Origin: Gammaproteobacteria bacterium
GTDB taxonomy: Bacteria; Pseudomonadota; Gammaproteobacteria; SZUA-229
Assembly: GCA_029881035.1 (NCBI GenBank)
Contig: JAOUNI010000003.1
Span: 27,995 to 91,994, forward strand
DNA length: 64,000 bases
Reading direction: 5' to 3'
The position numbers were made by a program, and so were the translations under genes. Under the pieces are notes generated by a model, which was not told where the DNA came from, did no database searches, and saw nothing but the letters and a program-made list of their open reading frames with translations. The number at the start of each line of letters is the position of its first letter. Position 1 is the first letter of the stretch. Positions 47,496 through 60,426 of this stretch are shown here, in pieces.

Positions 47496-48851
47496 ATGTC
47501 AGTGTTTCAGGAAAAATTAGGTTCACAGGAAAGACGGGCAGGGGCTTCTCTGGCATTGATCTATGCTTTTCGTATGCTGGGCCTGTTCATGATCCTGCCA
47601 GTATTTGCCATCTATGCTGAAGACCTGCCCGGAGCTACCCCCTGGTTAACCGGCCTTGCTCTGGGTGTCTATGGATTAACTCAGGCCATTTTACAAATCC
47701 CGTTCGGCATGCTTTCCGACAAGATTGGCCGAAAACCCGTTATTGCTGGTGGCTTGCTAGTTTTCGCTATCGGCAGCTTAGTGGCTGCTTCGTCTGACGG
47801 AATCTATGGCATTATCGCGGGCCGGGCACTACAGGGATCGGGCGCAATTGCCGCTGCCCTGATGGCGTTGGCCGCCGACCTGTCGACTGAGGAGCATCGT
47901 GTACGCATGATGGCGATGATCGGGATGAGCATCGGCGTTGCGTTTGCGTCTTCCATGGTGCTGGGCCCGGTGCTCAATGAGTGGATTGGCGTCTCGGGCA
48001 TATTTGCCGGCACCGCCGTGCTGGCTGTCATGGGTATCGGCATCCTGTATTTGTTTGTGCCAAATCCGCCGGACAGCCATTTTCATCGCGATGCCGAGCT
48101 TCAAACCTCAAGCCTGAAATCCGTACTCAAGACCATTGATTTGCTTCGGCTGAATGCCGGTATTTTTGCGCTACATTTTGTGCTGATGTCGGTGTTTCTG
48201 GTGATACCGCTGGAACTGCGTGATGATGCCGGTTTGGCCTCCGCTCAGCACTGGCAGCTGTATCTGCCGGTTTTTATCGTGTCAGTTGTGTTGATGGTGC
48301 CTTTTATACTTCTGTCCGAGCGTAAAAATCTGATGAAGCCGGTATTTGTCGGTTCAATAGCGGGTCTGACTGTAGCTATTGTCGGCTTACTCAGTGGCCG
48401 TGATCTGACCACCATCACCATTTTTTTGCTGCTGTTTTTTACCGCATTCAACCTGCTGGAAGCCAGCTTGCCCTCGCTGGTGGCCAAAACAGCGCAGGCT
48501 GACCAGAAGGGTACCGCCATGGGCGTGTACTCCAGCAGCCAGTTTATGGGCGCTTTTGCCGGTGGCGCCGTCGGTGGTATGGCGCATCACGTCTGGGGTA
48601 TTGATGGTGCCTACACGGCGGCATTGGCTATGTCATTGATCTGGCTTCTGATCGCTATCTTTATGAAAAAGCCCAGAAACTTGAGCACCTATTTGATGAA
48701 AGTGTCGGATGTTACTGAGCAGCAGCTATTGGCGGTGAGAGGCGTGGTCGAGGCGGCCATTATCAAAGGTGAGGGGGTCGCCTACCTGAAGGTGGAAAAA
48801 CACATTCTTGATGAAGAAAAACTGTTATCGTTTGCGCAAGACATCATATAA
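47496..48851 (+). CDS. YajR-like MFS transporter with C-terminal cytoplasmic domain
   Basis: 12-TM MFS with GMLSDKIGRKPVI motif A and ~60-aa soluble C-terminus. Start set to 47496 (ORF track opens at 47358 inside uvrA). Confidence 0.88.
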   Translation: MSVFQEKLGSQERRAGASLALIYAFRMLGLFMILPVFAIYAEDLPGATPWLTGLALGVYGLTQAILQIPFGMLSDKIGRKPVIAGGLLVFAIGSLVAASSDGIYGIIAGRALQGSGAIAAALMALAADLSTEEHRVRMMAMIGMSIGVAFASSMVLGPVLNEWIGVSGIFAGTAVLAVMGIGILYLFVPNPPDSHFHRDAELQTSSLKSVLKTIDLLRLNAGIFALHFVLMSVFLVIPLELRDDAGLASAQHWQLYLPVFIVSVVLMVPFILLSERKNLMKPVFVGSIAGLTVAIVGLLSGRDLTTITIFLLLFFTAFNLLEASLPSLVAKTAQADQKGTAMGVYSSSQFMGAFAGGAVGGMAHHVWGIDGAYTAALAMSLIWLLIAIFMKKPRNLSTYLMKVSDVTEQQLLAVRGVVEAAIIKGEGVAYLKVEKHILDEEKLLSFAQDII

Positions 48852-48912
48852 ACTTCAGCTGCATTAACAACAAGCCAAACATATATAAGACGAAATAAAC
48901 GCGGAGAGTAAA

Positions 48913-49371
48913 ATGGCACGAGGAGTAAATAAAGTAATTTTGGTGGGCAATTGTGGAAAGGATCCGGATACCCGCTACATGCCGTCTGGAGGCGCTGTCA
49001 CCAATGTTTCTGTGGCAACATCAGAGAGCTGGAAAGACAAGCAGAGCGGCGAAACCAAAGAGCGCACCGAATGGCATAATGTGGTTTTTTTCAACCGCCT
49101 GGGTGAAATCGCTGGCGAGTACCTGAAAAAAGGTTCACAAATTTACGTGGAAGGCAGCCTGCGTACCCGCAAATGGCAGGACAAGAACGGCCAGGATCGT
49201 TACACTACCGAGATTGTCGCCAGCGAAATGCAGATGCTGGGCGGTCGAGGCGGCGGTGATAGCTATGCTCCAGCGCAGAACCAAAGTCAGCCTGCCAGCA
49301 ATCAGTCCTATGATGACCGCCAGTCAGCACCTATGGTCGAAGAAGGTTTTGATGATGATATTCCGTTTTAA
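48913..49371 (+). CDS. ssb: Single-stranded DNA-binding protein
   Basis: [30 protein letters not shown]; acidic tail ending DDDIPF. Confidence 0.98.
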   Translation: MARGVNKVILVGNCGKDPDTRYMPSGGAVTNVSVATSESWKDKQSGETKERTEWHNVVFFNRLGEIAGEYLKKGSQIYVEGSLRTRKWQDKNGQDRYTTEIVASEMQMLGGRGGGDSYAPAQNQSQPASNQSYDDRQSAPMVEEGFDDDIPF

Positions 49372-49400
49372 AAATCAGCATTGACCATAAAAAAATTCCA

Positions 49401-49425
49401 GAAGGCCTCATTTAATGAGGCCTTC
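49401..49425 (+). terminator. Terminator after ssb
   Basis: Perfect 10-bp stem GAAGGCCTCA-TTTAA-TGAGGCCTTC followed by CTGTTTCTAATT. Confidence 0.75.
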
Positions 49426-49534
49426 CTGTTTCTAATTGAAGTTAGTGAATCCACCCCATCTATTTGTCAAATCGGCTAAAATAACTTTTAGTTTTTTCAT
49501 AACAATCTTACTGGTTGTCATTATAGGGTAATTT

Positions 49535-51367
49535 ATGTGTGGTATCGTTGGTGCAGTCGCTGAGCGAAATGTAACGCCTATTCTTCTCGAAGGTTTGCGT
49601 CGTCTTGAATATCGCGGTTATGACTCAGCTGGTATTGCTGTACTCAATCAAAATAATTGTATTGATCGTATACGTCGAGTTGGCAAGGTGCAGATTCTGG
49701 CCGATGCACTGGAAAAGAATCCTCTGCATGGTGTGGTGGGTTTGGCGCATACACGTTGGGCTACTCATGGTGTCCCGAGTGAAAAAAATGCCCATCCTCA
49801 TGTCTGTAATGATTCAGTGGTCATTGTTCATAATGGCATCATCGAAAATCATGGCATCTTGCGTAAACAACAAAAAGCCGCCGGATTTACTTTTACCTCC
49901 GATACCGACACTGAAGTTGCTGTACATCAGGTTGAATATTATTTAAAGCAGGACAACGATTTATTGTCGGCAGTAATTAAAGCTGTTGCTGATTTTGAAG
50001 GAGCATATGCATTAGGGGTTATAGCTACATCGGAACCGGGGCGTTTAATCGCGACTCGTAGCGGTAGCCCATTGGTGATTGGCATGGGTTTGGGTGAGCA
50101 TTTTATTGCATCCGATGCCTCTGCATTGTTACCCGTCACACGCCGTTTTATTTATCTACATGAGGGTGATATCGCTGATATATGTGCCGATTCAATGGTT
50201 ATATACGATAAAAATGGGCAGCGAGTTGAACGCGATATACATGAATCAGATCTTAGTGCGGACTCAACAGGTAAAAATGGTTATCGCCACTACATGCTCA
50301 AAGAAATTCATGAGCAGCCTACCTGCTTGCTGGATGTGCTTGAAGGTCGAGTGCTCAATGGGAAATTATCAGATGCGGCCTTTGGTTTTGGCGCATTAGA
50401 AGTTTTCGATAAGATTAAGAGTATTCAGATTATTGCCTGTGGCACCAGTTATCACGCCGGGCTGGTGGCCAAATACTGGCTTGAAGACCTGGTGGGTATT
50501 CCATGCCGGGTCGAAGTGGCCAGTGAGTTCCGTTATCGCAATCCAGTATTGTTGTCAGACAGTTTAATTGTCACCGTCTCACAATCGGGTGAAACAGCCG
50601 ATACGCTGGCTGCTCTGCGCAGTGTGAAAGATAAAGTCAGTGCTACTTTGGCGATATGTAATGTTCCCGAGAGCTCGTTGGTAAGAGAAAGTGAGCTTAG
50701 TCTGATGACACGTGCTGGTCCGGAAATTGGTGTTGCCTCGACCAAAGCTTTCACTAGTCAGTTACTGGCACTATTGATGCTGGTGGTCGCGTTGGGTAAA
50801 AAACGTGGTATGAAAGAGCAACAAGCAATTGCGCTGATGCATGAAGCGTTATCACTGCCGACTATCATTGAAAAAATTCTGTCGAATAAAGCTGCTATAG
50901 AAAAATGGGCAGATGCATTTACCGAGCTGAACAATACTATATTTCTTGGCCGTGGTGTCCTGTTTCCTATTGCTCTGGAAGGTGCGCTCAAACTCAAAGA
51001 AATCTCCTATATTCACGCAGATGCTTATCCAGCGGGTGAGCTCAAACATGGACCGATCGCGTTAATTGAACCGGGTAAACCTGTGGTTGCGGTTGTCTGT
51101 AAAGATGGTTTTGAAGATAAAATTAAATCGAACTTACAGGAAGTACTGACACGTGGAGGCGAAATTTATGTGTTTGTTGATGAGCGTCTGGATATGTCGG
51201 ATTTGGGTGAACATTGCCACATAATGGCTTTGCCGCCAGTGTCATCAATACTCGCGCCTTTGTTGTACGCTATCCCTCTACAATTGCTTTCATATTTTGT
51301 CGCAGTGCTGAAGGGAACTGATGTCGATCAACCGAGAAATCTGGCGAAGTCGGTGACTGTAGAATAG
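49535..51367 (+). CDS. glmS: Glutamine--fructose-6-phosphate aminotransferase (isomerizing)
   Basis: 610 aa; MCGIVGAVAERN N-terminal Cys, SIS domains, C-terminal DQPRNLAKSVTVE. Confidence 0.98.
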   Translation: MCGIVGAVAERNVTPILLEGLRRLEYRGYDSAGIAVLNQNNCIDRIRRVGKVQILADALEKNPLHGVVGLAHTRWATHGVPSEKNAHPHVCNDSVVIVHNGIIENHGILRKQQKAAGFTFTSDTDTEVAVHQVEYYLKQDNDLLSAVIKAVADFEGAYALGVIATSEPGRLIATRSGSPLVIGMGLGEHFIASDASALLPVTRRFIYLHEGDIADICADSMVIYDKNGQRVERDIHESDLSADSTGKNGYRHYMLKEIHEQPTCLLDVLEGRVLNGKLSDAAFGFGALEVFDKIKSIQIIACGTSYHAGLVAKYWLEDLVGIPCRVEVASEFRYRNPVLLSDSLIVTVSQSGETADTLAALRSVKDKVSATLAICNVPESSLVRESELSLMTRAGPEIGVASTKAFTSQLLALLMLVVALGKKRGMKEQQAIALMHEALSLPTIIEKILSNKAAIEKWADAFTELNNTIFLGRGVLFPIALEGALKLKEISYIHADAYPAGELKHGPIALIEPGKPVVAVVCKDGFEDKIKSNLQEVLTRGGEIYVFVDERLDMSDLGEHCHIMALPPVSSILAPLLYAIPLQLLSYFVAVLKGTDVDQPRNLAKSVTVE

Positions 51368-51547
51368 GGCGCTGAACGATTTATTCTGTAAATCCTACTA
51401 ATTGTCGGTTTACTATGTCCTTGATCACTTAATAATCAATGATGATTTCGGTGTATTAAACGTGATATTCTAACCACATTGAATGTTTCCACAGGACTTT
51501 ATGACTAGTAAACCACCGATCAGTGCCTATGCTGATCCTACAAAATC

Positions 51548-52906
51548 GTGACCCGTAAGCTCTATATCAAGACCTTCGGATGTCAGATGAACGAATACGA
51601 TTCGTCCCGAATGACCGATGTGCTCGCCGAATCCCATCAGCTTGAATTAACCGATAATCCAGAAGAAGCTGACGTGCTGCTGTTGAATACCTGCTCGATC
51701 CGCGAAGGTGCGCAGGAAAAGGTATTCTCTCAGCTCGGCCGCTGGAAAAACTGGAAAAAGGATCGTCCTGATCTGGTCATTGGTGTTGGTGGTTGTGTGG
51801 CAAGTCAGGAGGGCGCAACGATTCAGAAACGCGCGCCTTATGTTGATGTGGTGTTTGGCCCACAGACAATTCACCGTTTACCCGAGATGATTAGTCAGGT
51901 GCAACAGCATCGTCGTCCAATGGTGGATATCAGTTTCCCTGAAATTGAGAAATTTGATAATTTACCGGCACCGCATGCTGAAGGCCCGACGGCGTTTGTT
52001 TCGATTATGGAAGGTTGTAGTAAATACTGTACTTTCTGCGTGGTGCCATACACGCGCGGTGAAGAAGTTAGTCGCCCCTTTGATGATGTCCTGGCCGAGG
52101 TTTCGGGTTTGGCTGAGCAGGGTGTGCGAGAAGTCAATCTGCTGGGGCAGAACGTTAACGCCTACCGCGGTGTGATGCACGATGGTGAAGAAGCCGATCT
52201 GGCGCTGCTGATTCATTATGTCGCGGCGATTGAGGGTATAGACCGGATTCGTTTTACAACTTCGCATCCTATGGCTTTTTCAGATAGTCTGGTTAAAGTT
52301 TTCGGTGAAGTGCCTGAACTAGTGAATTTTTTACACCTGCCGGTGCAGAGTGGTTCTGATATTGTATTGAACGCTATGAAGCGTGGCCATACTGCACTGG
52401 AATATAAATATATTATTCGTCGTTTGCGTGAGGTGCGCCCCGATATTTCGATTTCATCCGATTTTATCGTCGGCTTTCCGGGGGAAAGCGATGCTGATTT
52501 TGATGCGACTATGAAGTTGATTAATGATATTGGTTTTGATCAATCTTTCAGTTTTATTTATAGTGCACGGCCGGGCACTCCTGCCGCTGATCTTTACGAT
52601 GGTGTGGAGTTGATAACTAAAAAACATCGTCTGGCAATATTGCAGGATGTAATCAATCGCAATGCTGTTGCCATTAGTCAGTCTATGATGGGGACAATAC
52701 AACGTGTTCTAGTCGAAAGCGTTTCCAGAAAAAGTGATGAGCAGCTAGCCGGTCGAACAGAGAATAATCGCATGGTTAATTTTTTTGGAGATAAAAAGTT
52801 GATTGGTAGTTTTGTTGATGTACGTATTACAGAAGTGCGGACTAATTCATTGCAAGGAGAATTTGTCGCATTCTCAGAAAAAGAGAACGTCAGAAAACTC
52901 GCATGA
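51548..52906 (+). CDS. miaB: tRNA-2-methylthio-N6-dimethylallyladenosine synthase
   Basis: 452 aa; [13 protein letters not shown], radical [21 protein letters not shown]-terminal TRAM; GTG start. Confidence 0.96.
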   Translation: MTRKLYIKTFGCQMNEYDSSRMTDVLAESHQLELTDNPEEADVLLLNTCSIREGAQEKVFSQLGRWKNWKKDRPDLVIGVGGCVASQEGATIQKRAPYVDVVFGPQTIHRLPEMISQVQQHRRPMVDISFPEIEKFDNLPAPHAEGPTAFVSIMEGCSKYCTFCVVPYTRGEEVSRPFDDVLAEVSGLAEQGVREVNLLGQNVNAYRGVMHDGEEADLALLIHYVAAIEGIDRIRFTTSHPMAFSDSLVKVFGEVPELVNFLHLPVQSGSDIVLNAMKRGHTALEYKYIIRRLREVRPDISISSDFIVGFPGESDADFDATMKLINDIGFDQSFSFIYSARPGTPAADLYDGVELITKKHRLAILQDVINRNAVAISQSMMGTIQRVLVESVSRKSDEQLAGRTENNRMVNFFGDKKLIGSFVDVRITEVRTNSLQGEFVAFSEKENVRKLA

Positions 52907-53862
52907 ATGAGTCTTTAAATTTTGATTTGTTGCCAGTGGATAATAAACGTTTGGCCAATTTGTGCGGCCAATTTAATGAAAATATTAGTCAGCTTGAAAA
53001 ATACTTTGATGTAACTATTGATTGCAGTAGTAACCGTTTTCAGATTAGCGGCGAAGATAGTCATTCCAGAGCCGCTATGCAGTTAATAAAAAAACTCTAC
53101 AGTGTTGCCGAGGATGAAGTATTGGCGCCTGCCGTGGTGCAATTATATTTGAATGAATCGAGTGAGGGTATAGTGACAGAAGATGTCAGAGGCGGAATGC
53201 CACAGTGGCAGGTTAAAACTCGCAAGGGACCAGTTAAGGGACGTGGTCAACACCAGAAAGAATATCTGGATGCGATAAAGAGCAATGATTTAGCACTGGG
53301 CATAGGCCCTGCTGGGACGGGTAAAACTTATCTGGCTGTCGCCTGTGCAGTCGATGCACTAGTCAACGATGAGGTGGATCGTCTGGTGCTGGTGCGTCCG
53401 GCGGTAGAAGCGGGTGAGCGTCTGGGATTTCTGCCCGGCGATTTGTCACAGAAAATCGATCCTTATTTACGACCTATGTATGATGCATTGTACGAAATGA
53501 TGGGCCCGGAGAAAGTTGCCAAGCTGATTGAGCGTAATATTATTGAAATTGCACCGCTGGCTTACATGCGAGGCCGCACTCTGAATGATGCCTTTATTCT
53601 TCTTGATGAAGCGCAAAATACCACTATTGACCAGATGAGAATGTTTTTGACACGAATTGGTTTTGGTTCCAAGGCAGTAGTCACGGGCGATATAACACAG
53701 GTCGATTTACCTCATGAAAAAGTATCAGGCCTGCGCCATGCCATGCATTTGCTGGAAAATATGGAAGGTGTCGGCATTACGCTTTTTGATGCGCAGGACG
53801 TTGTTCGCCATCCGTTGGTGAAAAAAATTGTAATGGCTTATGAAAATGAGGAAAGGTCTTAG
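52903..53862 (+). CDS. ybeZ: PhoH family ATPase (YbeZ)
   Basis: 319 aa; [47 protein letters not shown]; 4-nt overlap with miaB. Confidence 0.95.
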   Translation: MNESLNFDLLPVDNKRLANLCGQFNENISQLEKYFDVTIDCSSNRFQISGEDSHSRAAMQLIKKLYSVAEDEVLAPAVVQLYLNESSEGIVTEDVRGGMPQWQVKTRKGPVKGRGQHQKEYLDAIKSNDLALGIGPAGTGKTYLAVACAVDALVNDEVDRLVLVRPAVEAGERLGFLPGDLSQKIDPYLRPMYDALYEMMGPEKVAKLIERNIIEIAPLAYMRGRTLNDAFILLDEAQNTTIDQMRMFLTRIGFGSKAVVTGDITQVDLPHEKVSGLRHAMHLLENMEGVGITLFDAQDVVRHPLVKKIVMAYENEERS

Positions 53863-53865
53863 TTT

Positions 53866-54318
53866 ATGGCCATCATTATAGAGTTATCTATTTCAGATGA
53901 TGTTGATCAGGCCTCTTTACCCAATGAAGAAAATCTCCAGCACTGGGCACAAGCCAGTTATCCTGATGATGATGAGGCAGTGGCCAGTATGCAGATTGTA
54001 AGTAGTGATGAAATGCAAATTTTGAACCGGGATTACCGTGGTCAGAACAAGCCGACCAATGTATTATCATTTCCAATGGAGTTGCCCGAAGAAATAGGTA
54101 TAAACATTCTAGGCGATCTAGCTTTGTGCGGCGAAGTAATTGAGATGGAGGCTAAGCAGCAGGCTAAAAAATCTGAAGCGCATTGGGCACATATGGTTGT
54201 GCATGGCATGTTGCATTTGCAGGGCTATGATCATATTGAAGATGATGAAGCTGAAATAATGGAAGCAAAAGAGATCGAAATAATGAAAAATCTCGGTTTT
54301 GAAAACCCATACAATTAA
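53866..54318 (+). CDS. ybeY: Endoribonuclease YbeY
   Basis: 150 aa; metal-binding HMVVHGMLHLQGYDH motif. Confidence 0.96.
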   Translation: MAIIIELSISDDVDQASLPNEENLQHWAQASYPDDDEAVASMQIVSSDEMQILNRDYRGQNKPTNVLSFPMELPEEIGINILGDLALCGEVIEMEAKQQAKKSEAHWAHMVVHGMLHLQGYDHIEDDEAEIMEAKEIEIMKNLGFENPYN

Positions 54319-54344
54319 ATGATTTTAAATAAGATTATATTTTT

Positions 54345-55193
54345 ATGAATAATTCGAAAAATAATCCATCCTGGTTTTCAAATTTTATTCAGCAGTTTGC
54401 AGGTGATAAAGATGATCGTGCTTTGTTGCTTGAAAAATTAAAGGATGCACATAAACACGGCATTATTGATGCGGAAGCACTGACCATGATTGAAGGCGTG
54501 TTTCAGGTTTCTGAAATGCGAGTACGTGATATTATGGTGCCACGTGCCCATATGGTCGTTTTGCACGATGATATGAGTGTGGTGGATATGTTACCGCTGA
54601 TTGCCAGCTCAGGGCATTCGCGTTTTCCTGTGATAGATGAGAATCTGGATGAAATTGTCGGGATTTTGCTGGCTAAAGATTTATCCCGTTACAATGATGA
54701 AAAAAGTCGTGATGAATTTGAACTGAAGGACATTCTGCGCCCCGCTGTTTTTGTGCCGGAAAGTAAACGACTAAATGTGTTGCTGAAAGACTTTAGAAGC
54801 AGCCGCAATCATATGGCAATTGTCATTGATGAATACGGCGGTGTGGCCGGACTAGTGACAATTGAAGATGTGCTCGAGCAAATTGTTGGTTCGATTGATG
54901 ATGAGCATGATGATGCAGATGCGGCCAATATCCAGCGCCATGGTTACCATCGCTATAGTGTACGTGGCTTAACACCAATCAGTGATTTTAATGAGTTTTT
55001 TGATGCGGATTTAAACGATGATCAATTTGATACCATTGCCGGTTTTGTTACGCATGAAATTGGCCATCTTCCCGAGCGTGGAGAAGAAGTGACCGTGGGT
55101 AATTTTCAGTTCAAGGTGATTAGCGCCAATTCTCGCCGTATCAATAATCTGCAAGTTACCATGCAATCAAGCTCGGCTTCTTCAGGCGATTAA
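54345..55193 (+). CDS. corC: CorC/YbeX-like CBS-domain protein
   Basis: 282 aa; paired CBS domains (RVRDIMVPRAHMVVL; LKDILRPAVFVPESKRLNVLL), C-terminal transporter-associated domain. Confidence 0.93.
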   Translation: MNNSKNNPSWFSNFIQQFAGDKDDRALLLEKLKDAHKHGIIDAEALTMIEGVFQVSEMRVRDIMVPRAHMVVLHDDMSVVDMLPLIASSGHSRFPVIDENLDEIVGILLAKDLSRYNDEKSRDEFELKDILRPAVFVPESKRLNVLLKDFRSSRNHMAIVIDEYGGVAGLVTIEDVLEQIVGSIDDEHDDADAANIQRHGYHRYSVRGLTPISDFNEFFDADLNDDQFDTIAGFVTHEIGHLPERGEEVTVGNFQFKVISANSRRINNLQVTMQSSSASSGD

Positions 55194-55213
55194 TTTGAGT
55201 CTTAATAAGGATA

Positions 55214-56740
55214 TTGAAGGATGTGCACAGCTTGAGCCGATCTAAAAAAAGACCCTCAGTTTTTTCTATAGAATCACGTTTTTTACCGTTAGCTAGTCTG
55301 CTTGCCGGTGCTTTAACTGTGTTGTCTTTTGCGCCACACAATCAAGTCTGGCTGCTCTATCTATTAATCACTTTTATATTTTATATCTGGCTAAAATCAA
55401 GTCCTAAAAAAGCCTTTTTCCATGGCTGGTTATTTGGTCTGGGCATGCAAGGTACAGGTATTGGCTGGATTTATTTTAGTCTGCACTATCATGGTGGCAG
55501 CCCTGTTTTATTTGCAGTCCTGCTGGTTATTTTACTGGCGGCCTGTCTGGCTGTGTTCACGGCTTTGATGGGGTTTTTGGTTAATCGATTTTGCGCAGCC
55601 GGCAAACCAGCCAGGCTTATTTTGTTATACCCCATGTCATGGGCCTTGTTTGAATGGCTGCAGGGTATTGCTTTAACCGGTTTTGCCTGGCAGCAGCTGG
55701 GGTACACACAGATTGATTTACCGTTGTCGGGTTTCGCACCGTTAGTGGGTAATCATGGCGTGAGTCTACTGGTTGCTATGACTTCAGGCAGCCTCGTGTT
55801 ATTGCTGACTAATTCGAGATGGCGCAAAAAAGCTGTATTGCTGTTACTGGGCATTTGGCTGACAGGTTTTTTGCTCAAACAAATCAACTGGACCGACGCC
55901 AGTGGTGATGAAATTAAAGTCGCTCTGATCCAGGGCAATATTCCACAAAGCCTGAAATGGAAACAGGAGTCGCGTACGCCAAGCATGCAGCGATATCGGC
56001 AGCTTTCCATAGAGCAACGTGATGTTGATTTAATCATCTGGCCGGAGACCGCTATTCCCGGTTTTCAGCATCGTTTAAATGATTACATCGCCGATCTCAG
56101 TCGGGACATGAAAAAAAATAACACGGATTTGCTGGCCGGCATTTTCATTAGCGATCTGGAGACGGGGCGTTATTACAATAGCCTGATCAATGTGCACGGT
56201 GGTGACTACCGCAAACGTCATCTGGTTCCACTGGGCGAATATATCCCTCTACGTTTTCTGATCGATTTCTTTAGTCATTGGGTGAAAATACCAATGTCGG
56301 ATATTGATTCTGGTGCTGATAACCAGCCCTTGTTGCACGCAGCCGGTCAGCCATTGGGGGTGAGCATCTGTTTTGAGGATGCTTTTGCGCGCGATGTGCA
56401 CAGAGATTTACCGGAAGCGACCTTGCTGGTGAACGTAAGCAACGATGCCTGGTTTGATGGCTCCTTCGAGCCTTTCCAGCATCATGCCATTGCCCGCATG
56501 CGAGCGCTGGAAAGCGGCCGTTTCATGCTGCGCGCCACCAATACCGGCATCTCTTCGATCATCGGGCCAAAGGGCGAGGAAATCGCGGTCTCATCGCAGT
56601 TTGAAATACAGGTATTGAAAGCCAGCGTCCAGCCCATGACGGGTTCCACTCCTTATATTTTCTGGGGTGATCTGGTGCTGGTGCTGAGCTGTTCGGCCGT
56701 GCTGGCTGGCTTTTTCCTCAGGGGCCGGCGCAATCGCTGA
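55214..56740 (+). CDS. lnt: Apolipoprotein N-acyltransferase
   Basis: 508 aa, N-terminal TM helices, nitrilase domain (WPETAIPGF, CFEDAFARDVHR). Start uncertain (TTG 55214 or TTG 55232 region). Confidence 0.92.
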   Translation: MKDVHSLSRSKKRPSVFSIESRFLPLASLLAGALTVLSFAPHNQVWLLYLLITFIFYIWLKSSPKKAFFHGWLFGLGMQGTGIGWIYFSLHYHGGSPVLFAVLLVILLAACLAVFTALMGFLVNRFCAAGKPARLILLYPMSWALFEWLQGIALTGFAWQQLGYTQIDLPLSGFAPLVGNHGVSLLVAMTSGSLVLLLTNSRWRKKAVLLLLGIWLTGFLLKQINWTDASGDEIKVALIQGNIPQSLKWKQESRTPSMQRYRQLSIEQRDVDLIIWPETAIPGFQHRLNDYIADLSRDMKKNNTDLLAGIFISDLETGRYYNSLINVHGGDYRKRHLVPLGEYIPLRFLIDFFSHWVKIPMSDIDSGADNQPLLHAAGQPLGVSICFEDAFARDVHRDLPEATLLVNVSNDAWFDGSFEPFQHHAIARMRALESGRFMLRATNTGISSIIGPKGEEIAVSSQFEIQVLKASVQPMTGSTPYIFWGDLVLVLSCSAVLAGFFLRGRRNR

Positions 56741-57268
56741 TTACGGTTGAGTGCTTTGAGCGCGTTGAAAGACGGTGTTTTTGCACTCGGGGCAGGGTTC
56801 TATTTCGCCGGTGGTAACAAAAGAAACGTTACGTCCGCATTGTGTGCAAACCAGTGTGCCGGGACCGGTGATTTCTCCGCTACGGTATTCATTGGGCACA
56901 TGGGGCGGGTTTTGAAATTGCTCCAGTTCGATGCGGGTGCGGTCGGCCACCGATAGAAACAGGTCAATAATATTGCGCTCGATAATTTCAATGTCCAGCA
57001 TCAGCCAGTCACCAAATTCTGCACTGGTTTCCATCATGTATTCGGCGGCATCATTGATATCGCGTTTGATGTATTCACTGATTTCATGCGCCTCTTCCAC
57101 GGTGACTTCACCAAGATGAACCGCCTGTTCCTTGGCCGCATTCAGGGCCTTTTGCAAGGTCAGGTCCGAAGTGTCGGCATTTTCGAACTTTTCACGAATG
57201 GCGGCCATCATCTGATTGTAGGTATTGATCAGACGATTCGATGATTGGTGCTTGTTGTTTGATGTCAT
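56741..57268 (-). CDS. Zinc ribbon-containing protein (DUF1451/YbeL-like)
   Basis: 175 aa; C-terminal CTQCGRNVSF...CPECKNTVFQR; adjacent to leuS as in E. coli ybeL. Confidence 0.82.
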   Translation of the reverse strand: MTSNNKHQSSNRLINTYNQMMAAIREKFENADTSDLTLQKALNAAKEQAVHLGEVTVEEAHEISEYIKRDINDAAEYMMETSAEFGDWLMLDIEIIERNIIDLFLSVADRTRIELEQFQNPPHVPNEYRSGEITGPGTLVCTQCGRNVSFVTTGEIEPCPECKNTVFQRAQSTQP

Positions 57269-57354
57269 AATTTCCAGCTTGAAAGGGTTCTGTTTACGTG
57301 TTTATGGTTTCCTAACCTGCACCCCTCGTGTATCCTTCCACTTTACATTTATAG

Positions 57355-59862
<2,508 letters not shown>

Positions 59863-59870
59863 AGCAGATT

Positions 59871-60410
59871 GTGAGCAGTTTACATAAAAAAGTTTTTATT
59901 TTTATGCTGATTGCATTAGTGGGGTTGCAGACGGCCTGTGGTTTTCATCCTCGAGGTGTGGTTGGTTTGCCTGATCATATTGCGCCGCTCTTTCTTGATT
60001 TAAGTTCAACTGATGACGGTCTTGGGCATGAATTGAGAATACTGTTATCGTCATCTGATAAAGATGACCTGGCAATATCAAAAACTAAAGCAAAAACGAT
60101 TTTGACTATTTCAAATATGCAAAAGAAACAGCGTTTGGTTGCCGTTGATAATCTTGGTCGTGCTCATGAGTATGAATTGAATTATCAGTTTAATTACGAG
60201 TTGAAAAAAACTTCCATGGCAAATACTCAGTCAGCAATTATAAAAACAAACAGAGTTGAATTAAAAAGGGATTTATTTTTTGATCCCAATAATGTATTGG
60301 CATCTGGTTACGAAAACGAAGCTTTATACGAAGATATGCGCAAAGAAGCTGCGCGCATAATACTTGGACAGTTGAACGTTATTAAACCAATTGCGTTGCA
60401 ACAAGAATAA
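59871..60410 (+). CDS. lptE: LPS-assembly lipoprotein LptE
   Basis: 179 aa; lipobox-like LQTACGFHPRG; position between leuS and holA; GTG start. Confidence 0.9.
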   Translation: MSSLHKKVFIFMLIALVGLQTACGFHPRGVVGLPDHIAPLFLDLSSTDDGLGHELRILLSSSDKDDLAISKTKAKTILTISNMQKKQRLVAVDNLGRAHEYELNYQFNYELKKTSMANTQSAIIKTNRVELKRDLFFDPNNVLASGYENEALYEDMRKEAARIILGQLNVIKPIALQQE

Positions 60411-60426
60411 TGCCCTTATTTGAAAA

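Noticed and set aside
49440-49534. glmS ribozyme upstream of glmS
   Set aside because: Only ~110 nt separate the ssb terminator from glmS and nothing resembles the ribozyme core; it is also typical of Firmicutes rather than this lineage.
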